DNA of 22,888 nucleotides from Saccoglossus kowalevskii. Lineage: Eukaryota; Hemichordata; Enteropneusta; Harrimaniidae. The stretch lies in the NCBI RefSeq assembly GCF_000003605.2, contig NW_003155255.1, positions 29,126 to 52,013 of the forward strand, written 5' to 3'. How positions within the stretch are numbered: the first letter of the stretch is position 1; every line of letters starts with the position of its first letter. Under the pieces are notes generated by a model. It saw nothing but the letters and a program-made list of their open reading frames with translations, had not been told where the DNA came from and did no database searches. Made by a program: the position numbers and the translations under genes. Below are positions 21,501 through 22,888 of the stretch, piece by piece.

Positions 21501-22888
21501 TCAATCATGTCATGACAAGCGACAGATCCATTTAGACATGGATTACTGTCACATTCATTGATATCTAAAAGAAATAATCAACCAGGTTTTAAATTCACTG
21601 CTACATCACGTTATACTCGATCGATAGAAATATTATAAGATTAACATTAATATTGCTTTTTATACGAACACATTTAGGTAATATAACATGATATATATAT
21701 ATATAAACCGGCAAGTGTTTTATAGATAAATTTCTAATTCTATTAAATTCTTTTTCAGGTTCCATGTAGTTGCAACTCACCAACACATTCAGTATTGAGA
21801 ACAGTTCCAGTTCCAATCGTTGTAAGTGAACCAGAGCACAAAATACATTGTTGTTGTTGGTATTTGGGTTGATAATATCTTCTCGGACAGGGACTGCATG
21901 GTTCCATCCCATCAGAAGAATAGTATCCAGGCTCACATGGCACTACGTGAATATATTTATATAGTATTACAAACTGTTACATAACTATGTGTCGCCGCAT
22001 TTGATTGACCTAAAGGATGGTCATCTTGGACGAAAATAAATATATTGAATTACGCGCTATAACGCATATTAAGTACTAACTCGCCTGTGCATAACTCACA
22101 TTGACAGACTGTCAATACCACATTAATGAATCTTGGCAATAACTACCTTTGCATTGATCGAGGGATGCTGCTCCTCGGTCTATTGTCGTTGTTCCAATAG
22201 GACATAGCAAGCACGATGTCTGACCTGTGGCGGGTTGGTAATAACCGATATCACAAGCACTACATGTAATCACGCCTGATTCAGAGTAGAATCCAGCTTG
22301 ACATTTTGCTGCATAAACAAACATACGATACAACCAGTATTACTACTCTTCTGTATTCAAATTATAGTGTATACTCGAAAACCTCGCATACTGCGGATTA
22401 AAGTAGTCTCGATTACTTCCTTAGTTTGTTTAGTAAATGAACGCCACTCTGAAGTTAACATGTTTAAGCATGAATCCCTTATTGTTTACAACTGAAGATA
22501 TTGTCACATAATACATTGCATTTTGTGATAAACAAGGGCATATACTGACGTATACATGCTGTAATATTTCGACTTCCTTCTTCAATGGTGGACGTTCCAT
22601 CTGGACATGATATGCATTCTGTCTGTGCTGTAAGTTCTTGATAGGTACCCCGTGCACAACTGACGCAAATCTCCTTGTCTCTATCTTCAAACGACCCCCG
22701 AGAACAAGCAGCTGATAAAACAAATAGTAGCACACCAATTAAAGACATCCAAGCGAACTATAAATGTACGTTGAATGTGTCGATTTAATACATTTATTCA
22801 TGCATAGATGAAAGATGCTCTTAACTTACTACATGTATACAGCCAATTGTCCGGCACATATCCCAAATCGCATCGAACGTTGACCAAG
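9317..22888 (-). CDS. SVEP1-like: SVEP1/polydom-like transmembrane multidomain adhesion protein (24 exons, 5' end outside window)
   Basis: Exons (minus strand, 5' to 3'): 22830-22888, 22550-22711, 22147-22308, 21781-21942, 21352-21564, 20375-21052, 20047-20277, 19793-19946, 18815-19532, 18565-18709, 18307-18427, 18092-18225, 17725-17950, 17429-17616, 17009-17188, 16664-16897, 14831-15006, 13675-13878, 13400-13575, 11421-11520, 11054-11296, 10590-10763, 9634-9787, 9317-9500. All joins have matching phase. Only two depart: the TSP1 exon is 5 bases too long, and the 11421-11520 exon needs a GC donor or a weak GT. Order of domains: ephrin-receptor-like x3, EGF x21, pentraxin, EGF x2, TSP1, sushi, linker with RRKR, ephrin-receptor-like, transmembrane helix, short tail. 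Ephrin-like, EGF and pentraxin in this order is the core of SVEP1, an extracellular matrix protein that binds integrin in vertebrates. The pentraxin C terminus ([21 protein letters not shown]) is very SVEP1-like. The membrane anchor, TSP1 and second ephrin-like block differ from vertebrate SVEP1. Role inferred: cell-surface adhesion or matrix receptor. Confidence 0.9.
9634..9787 (-). CDS. Exon 23: stalk and transmembrane helix
   Basis: 154 nt, phase 1 in (acceptor TTTATTGCAG), phase 2 out (donor GTGCGT). A Ser/Thr-rich stalk ends in NRT, an N-glycosylation sequon touching the membrane. It is followed by a 25-residue uncharged helix (9636-9710; starts [10 protein letters not shown], ends IVWFVL). 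Arg-Ser-Lys follows from the next exon, fitting a stop-transfer and a type I topology. Confidence 0.88.
9788..10589 (-). other. Intron 22, no embedded gene recognised
   Basis: 802 bases between the ephrin-like 4 and transmembrane exons. It contains a 76-codon minus-strand frame (9909-10139) with a Cys pair but no ephrin spacing, no clear splice sites and no needed phase, so I do not call it an exon. Confidence 0.5.
10590..10763 (-). CDS. Exon 22: ephrin-receptor-like Cys repeat 4
   Basis: 174 nt, phase 1/1 (acceptor TTTTTGTAG, donor GTAAGA). [35 protein letters not shown] and NISDC. It resembles the first ephrin-like repeat of SVEP1 (same C-x2-CP-x-G-x-Y...EC-x2-CP spacing). A broken copy of this exon lies at 12745-12880. 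Confidence 0.9.
11054..11296 (-). CDS. Exon 21: linker with RRKR furin-type site and Cys segment
   Basis: 243 nt, phase 1/1 (acceptor CATTTACAG, donor GTAAGA). Begins [19 protein letters not shown] (11262-11273) fits the furin consensus R-x-K/R-R in a polar, exposed context. A helix-like stretch and [14 protein letters not shown] follow, leading into the ephrin-like repeat as in SVEP1. Confidence 0.83.
11421..11520 (-). CDS. Exon 20: linker region, unusual 3' splice context
   Basis: Acceptor AATATTTCAG at phase 0. [14 protein letters not shown] and [13 protein letters not shown]. The next exon enters in phase 1, which requires ending at GGGAG|GCATGT (a GC-AG intron, 100 nt exon) or at TACT|GTAGTA (109 nt, end 11412). 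Both are weak donors and both keep the frame. Confidence 0.65.
11521..13399 (-). other. Intron 19 with a pseudo-exon and promoter-like motifs
   Basis: About 1.9 kb. It holds the decayed ephrin-like exon at 12745-12880. On the plus strand a perfect CRE palindrome TGACGTCA (12149-12156) lies 39 bases before TATATAAA (12196-12203), with an NRF1-like CGCATGCGC near 12332. Hydrophobic A/T-driven frames at 11547-11870 and 12815-13140 look spurious. Confidence 0.5.
12745..12880 (-). pseudogene. Decayed duplicate of the ephrin-receptor-like exon 22
   Basis: On the minus strand this reads [19 protein letters not shown] followed by TGA, then after further codons MNISKYYG and GTAAAG. It aligns with exon 22 ([18 protein letters not shown], then CP, then INISDCYG and GTAAGA). 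The Cys after EC-x2 has become TGA, and the last Cys is Tyr. The first part of the exon and its acceptor are missing. Similarity continues a little past the donor into the intron (GGTTGC), so it arose by genomic duplication and not retrocopying. Confidence 0.75.
13400..13575 (-). CDS. Exon 19: linker region after the sushi domain
   Basis: 176 nt, phase 1 in (acceptor TGTTTCTAG), phase 0 out (donor GTATGT). Encodes [17 protein letters not shown], an acidic helix-like stretch with [10 protein letters not shown], and two cysteine clusters (ITCMRNGEC). SVEP1 has a comparable unnamed segment between sushi and ephrin-like repeats; I know no domain name for it. Confidence 0.75.
13675..13878 (-). CDS. 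Exon 18: sushi (CCP) domain
   Basis: 204 nt, phase 1/1 (acceptor TTATCTAG, donor GTATTA). [37 protein letters not shown] and LPDC give the sushi framework of cysteines and the conserved Trp before the last one. There are six cysteines rather than four, suggesting an extra disulphide as in some SVEP1-type sushi domains. Confidence 0.88.
13879..14830 (-). other. Intron 17 with a foldback element
   Basis: About 950 bases between the TSP1 and sushi exons. The inverted repeat at 14617-14747 begins only about 85 bases from the TSP1 donor. No coding sequence is supported in the remainder. Confidence 0.5.
14617..14747. repeat. Foldback/MITE-like inverted repeat with GC-rich loop
   Basis: The arm at 14617-14647 pairs with 14717-14747 at 29 of 31 positions (GTGCATACTTTG core, ending TCGTAATAACC). 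Weaker pairing extends to 14658 and 14706. The 47-base loop is CpG-rich (CGCGCATCGACC). The flank ATAACCTCATAATAT (14742-14756) recurs exactly at 16461-16475, suggesting a repeat family. Confidence 0.75.
14831..15006 (-). CDS. Exon 17: TSP1 repeat, frameshifted by a 5-bp duplication
   Basis: Acceptor CATTTTTTAG, donor [35 protein letters not shown] and GGTECQGP are a textbook thrombospondin type 1 repeat (W-x2-W...C-S-x-TCG). Near the end TGCAATGCAA (14848-14857) is a perfect tandem duplication. The exon is 176 nt; removing five gives 171, a phase-1/1 exon whose end would have the usual CN-x3-C spacing. As written, the frame runs into TAG at 14840-14842. This may be a null allele, an assembly error or a skipped exon. 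Confidence 0.85.
15007..15824 (-). other. Intron 16, 3' portion, no recognised gene
   Basis: AT-rich intronic sequence with ATATAT-type low complexity. A plus-strand frame begins near 15659 and may represent the decayed N terminus of the recombinase remnant that follows; it has no motif of its own. Confidence 0.4.
15825..16400 (+). mobile_element. Broken Crypton-like (DUF3504-type) tyrosine recombinase remnant, antisense in intron 16
   Basis: Plus-strand fragments in three frames follow the order of Crypton/DUF3504 recombinases. [18 protein letters not shown] (N-terminal core-binding part) is near 15831. Then, after stops, come [23 protein letters not shown] and, one frame away, YLKINY (16130-16255). 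A segment [14 protein letters not shown] follows near 16350, where active members have SGHxNxxSINxY. The expected catalytic Tyr is not seen. At least three frame changes make it dead. Family assignment is from pattern memory, not a search. Confidence 0.55.
16664..16897 (-). CDS. Exon 16: EGF repeats 22 and 23
   Basis: 234 nt, phase 1/1 (acceptor TTGCTCTTAG, donor GTAAGC). [16 protein letters not shown] is calcium-binding type; [15 protein letters not shown] is not. Ends CDVGI. Its phase-1 end would also join in frame to the sushi exon at 13675-13878 if the TSP1 exon is skipped. Confidence 0.9.
17009..17188 (-). CDS. Exon 15: pentraxin/LamG domain, last part
   Basis: 180 nt, phase 1/1 (acceptor TATTGAACAG, donor GTACGT). 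[17 protein letters not shown], a central Cys, [10 protein letters not shown] and APSFC follow the end of the SVEP1 pentraxin domain closely. Confidence 0.88.
17429..17616 (-). CDS. Exon 14: pentraxin/LamG domain, middle part
   Basis: 188 nt, phase 2 in (acceptor TGATATCAG), phase 1 out (donor GTACGA). [17 protein letters not shown] and IFKDG are the W-H-x-I/V-x-V-T-W signature strand and the following hairpin of pentraxins. The LGQxQD calcium-loop motif is not conserved ([10 protein letters not shown] instead), so calcium binding of the classical kind is doubtful. Confidence 0.88.
17725..17950 (-). CDS. Exon 13: pentraxin/LamG domain, first part
   Basis: 226 nt, phase 1 in (acceptor CCTTCAG), phase 2 out (donor GTGAGT). 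[15 protein letters not shown] and [12 protein letters not shown] match the early strands of a pentraxin jelly roll. The usual Cys of FTxC is replaced here (TLSIWA). Confidence 0.85.
18092..18225 (-). CDS. Exon 12: EGF repeat 21
   Basis: 134 nt, phase 2 in (acceptor TTTCTACAG), phase 1 out (donor GTGAGT). [27 protein letters not shown] and [12 protein letters not shown]. Last EGF before the pentraxin domain. Confidence 0.88.
18307..18427 (-). CDS. Exon 11: EGF repeats 19 (end) and 20
   Basis: 121 nt, phase 1 in (acceptor TGTTTACTAG), phase 2 out (donor GTAAAA). [13 protein letters not shown] leads into [10 protein letters not shown] and ends CPTGF plus a split Ser codon. Confidence 0.88.
18527..18556. 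repeat. (ATT)10 microsatellite beside a splice donor
   Basis: Ten ATT units on the plus strand (AAT on the transcribed strand), starting about eight bases downstream of the exon 10 donor GTAACACTAATAAT. Confidence 0.95.
18565..18709 (-). CDS. Exon 10: EGF repeats 18 (rest) and 19
   Basis: 145 nt, phase 0 in (acceptor TTATTTCAG), phase 1 out (donor GTAACA). [14 protein letters not shown] completes repeat 18; [16 protein letters not shown] begins repeat 19. A ten-unit ATT tract starts only about eight bases inside the following intron. Confidence 0.9.
18815..19532 (-). CDS. Exon 9: EGF repeats 12 (rest) to 18 (start)
   Basis: 718 nt, phase 2 in (acceptor TTTTAATAG), phase 0 out (donor GTACGT). 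Encodes the rest of repeat 12, five full EGFs beginning [45 protein letters not shown], and the first half of one beginning [10 protein letters not shown]. It is the longest exon of the array and ends after ATCIDK. Confidence 0.93.
19793..19946 (-). CDS. Exon 8: EGF repeat 11 and start of 12
   Basis: 154 nt, enters in phase 1 (acceptor CTTTTGCAG) and leaves in phase 2 (donor GTAAGT). Contains [10 protein letters not shown] and VNDCNT. The split codon joins GA to T to give Asp before SCRNGGTC in the next exon, restoring a normal EGF. Confidence 0.9.
20047..20277 (-). CDS. Exon 7: EGF repeats 9 and 10
   Basis: 231 nt, phase 1/1 (acceptor TTCTTACTAG, donor GTTTGT). Starts [15 protein letters not shown] and continues with [14 protein letters not shown]; the latter ends PGYTG. 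The first is calcium-binding type, the second lacks the acidic start. Confidence 0.9.
20375..21052 (-). CDS. Exon 6: EGF repeats 3 to 8, one of them degenerate
   Basis: 678 nt, phase 1/1 (acceptor TTTTGTAG, donor GTAACA). Repeats begin [48 protein letters not shown] and [10 protein letters not shown]. The fifth of these (about 20478-20585) keeps only four cysteines: the first is missing and GGTC is GGTY, followed by a basic KRVRRQ. The exon closes at PGYQ with a split Gly codon. Confidence 0.93.
21352..21564 (-). CDS. Exon 5: EGF repeats 1 and 2
   Basis: 213 nt, phase 1/1 (acceptor TTTCTTTTAG, donor GTATGT). EGF 1 begins [10 protein letters not shown] and EGF 2 begins [10 protein letters not shown]. 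Both have the D/N-x-D/N-E/D-C calcium-binding start. The second repeat is cut after GFTG and receives its last Cys from the next exon. Confidence 0.92.
21781..21942 (-). CDS. Exon 4: ephrin-receptor-like Cys repeat 3
   Basis: 162 nt, phase 1/1 (acceptor TTCACGTAG, donor GTGAGT). [24 protein letters not shown] and a final TEC match the third ephrin-like repeat of SVEP1, which also has a VPC start and a CPR-YYQP core. It joins directly to the first calcium-binding EGF. Confidence 0.9.
22147..22308 (-). CDS. Exon 3: ephrin-receptor-like Cys repeat 2
   Basis: 162 nt, phase 1/1 (acceptor TTTATGCAG, donor GTAGTT). Reads [32 protein letters not shown] and ends LDQC. Same size and phase as its two neighbours, the mark of tandem exon duplication. 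Confidence 0.9.
22550..22711 (-). CDS. Exon 2: ephrin-receptor-like Cys repeat 1
   Basis: 162 nt, phase 1 at both ends (acceptor TTTTATCAG, donor GTCAGT). Contains [21 protein letters not shown] and ends NITAC. This is the C-x2-C-x-G-x-Y/F...C-x2-CP-G pattern of Eph/GCC2-GCC3-type repeats. A competing GTATAC donor six bases upstream would delete the conserved final Cys, so GTCAGT is chosen. Confidence 0.88.
22830..22888 (-). CDS. Exon 1 of window (partial): Cys segment before the ephrin-like repeats
   Basis: The exon runs off the right edge and ends in phase 1 at ACATGTA|GTAAGT. It encodes [16 protein letters not shown]. In SVEP1 a comparable C-x-PG...C stretch directly precedes the first ephrin-receptor-like repeat, and the same arrangement recurs in this gene at 11054-11296 ([14 protein letters not shown]). 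Confidence 0.75.

Overview
This is AT-rich animal nuclear DNA. It has GT-AG introns, calcium-binding EGF modules with phase-1 exon shuffling, dispersed mobile-element debris and microsatellites. The domain repertoire (ephrin-receptor-like cysteine repeats, EGF arrays, pentraxin, TSP1, sushi) and the debris (RecQ-like helicase copies, a Crypton-type tyrosine recombinase, an SGNH/zinc-knuckle protein) suggest an invertebrate, perhaps a deuterostome such as a hemichordate or cephalochordate. The phylum cannot be fixed from this window alone.

The right-hand 60% (9317-22888) is the 3' part of one large minus-strand gene. I could chain 24 coding exons (about 5.2 kb of coding sequence) with matching splice phases. 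In transcription order they encode: the end of a Cys-rich segment; three ephrin-receptor-like repeats in three exons of exactly 162 nt; 21 EGF-like repeats; a pentraxin/LamG domain split over three exons; two more EGF repeats; a TSP1 repeat; a sushi domain; a linker region with an RRKR furin-type site; a fourth ephrin-receptor-like repeat; an N-glycosylation site; a transmembrane helix; and a 61-residue cytoplasmic tail with a PPPY motif. The order ephrin-like, EGF array, pentraxin is that of SVEP1/polydom, a large secreted adhesion protein in vertebrates. This relative is instead built as a type I membrane protein. The 5' exons lie beyond the right edge.

Two lesions stand out. The TSP1 exon carries a 5-bp tandem duplication (TGCAA) that breaks the reading frame just before the last Cys of the domain and would remove the membrane anchor. 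A decayed copy of the fourth ephrin-like exon sits two exons upstream of the intact one, inside an intron.

The left-hand 40% (1-9316) is mostly intergenic. It holds the 3' end of an SGNH-hydrolase-like and CCHC zinc-knuckle ORF at the left edge, a 5'-truncated frameshifted RecQ-like helicase pseudogene (about 2276-3050), foldback repeats, poly(G) runs, an unidentified decayed ORF near 8.4-8.8 kb, and two weak candidate exons of another minus-strand gene (7038-7200 and 5538-5630) that might encode a death-fold-like C terminus. A broken Crypton-like recombinase lies inside the EGF/TSP1 intron of the large gene, on the opposite strand.
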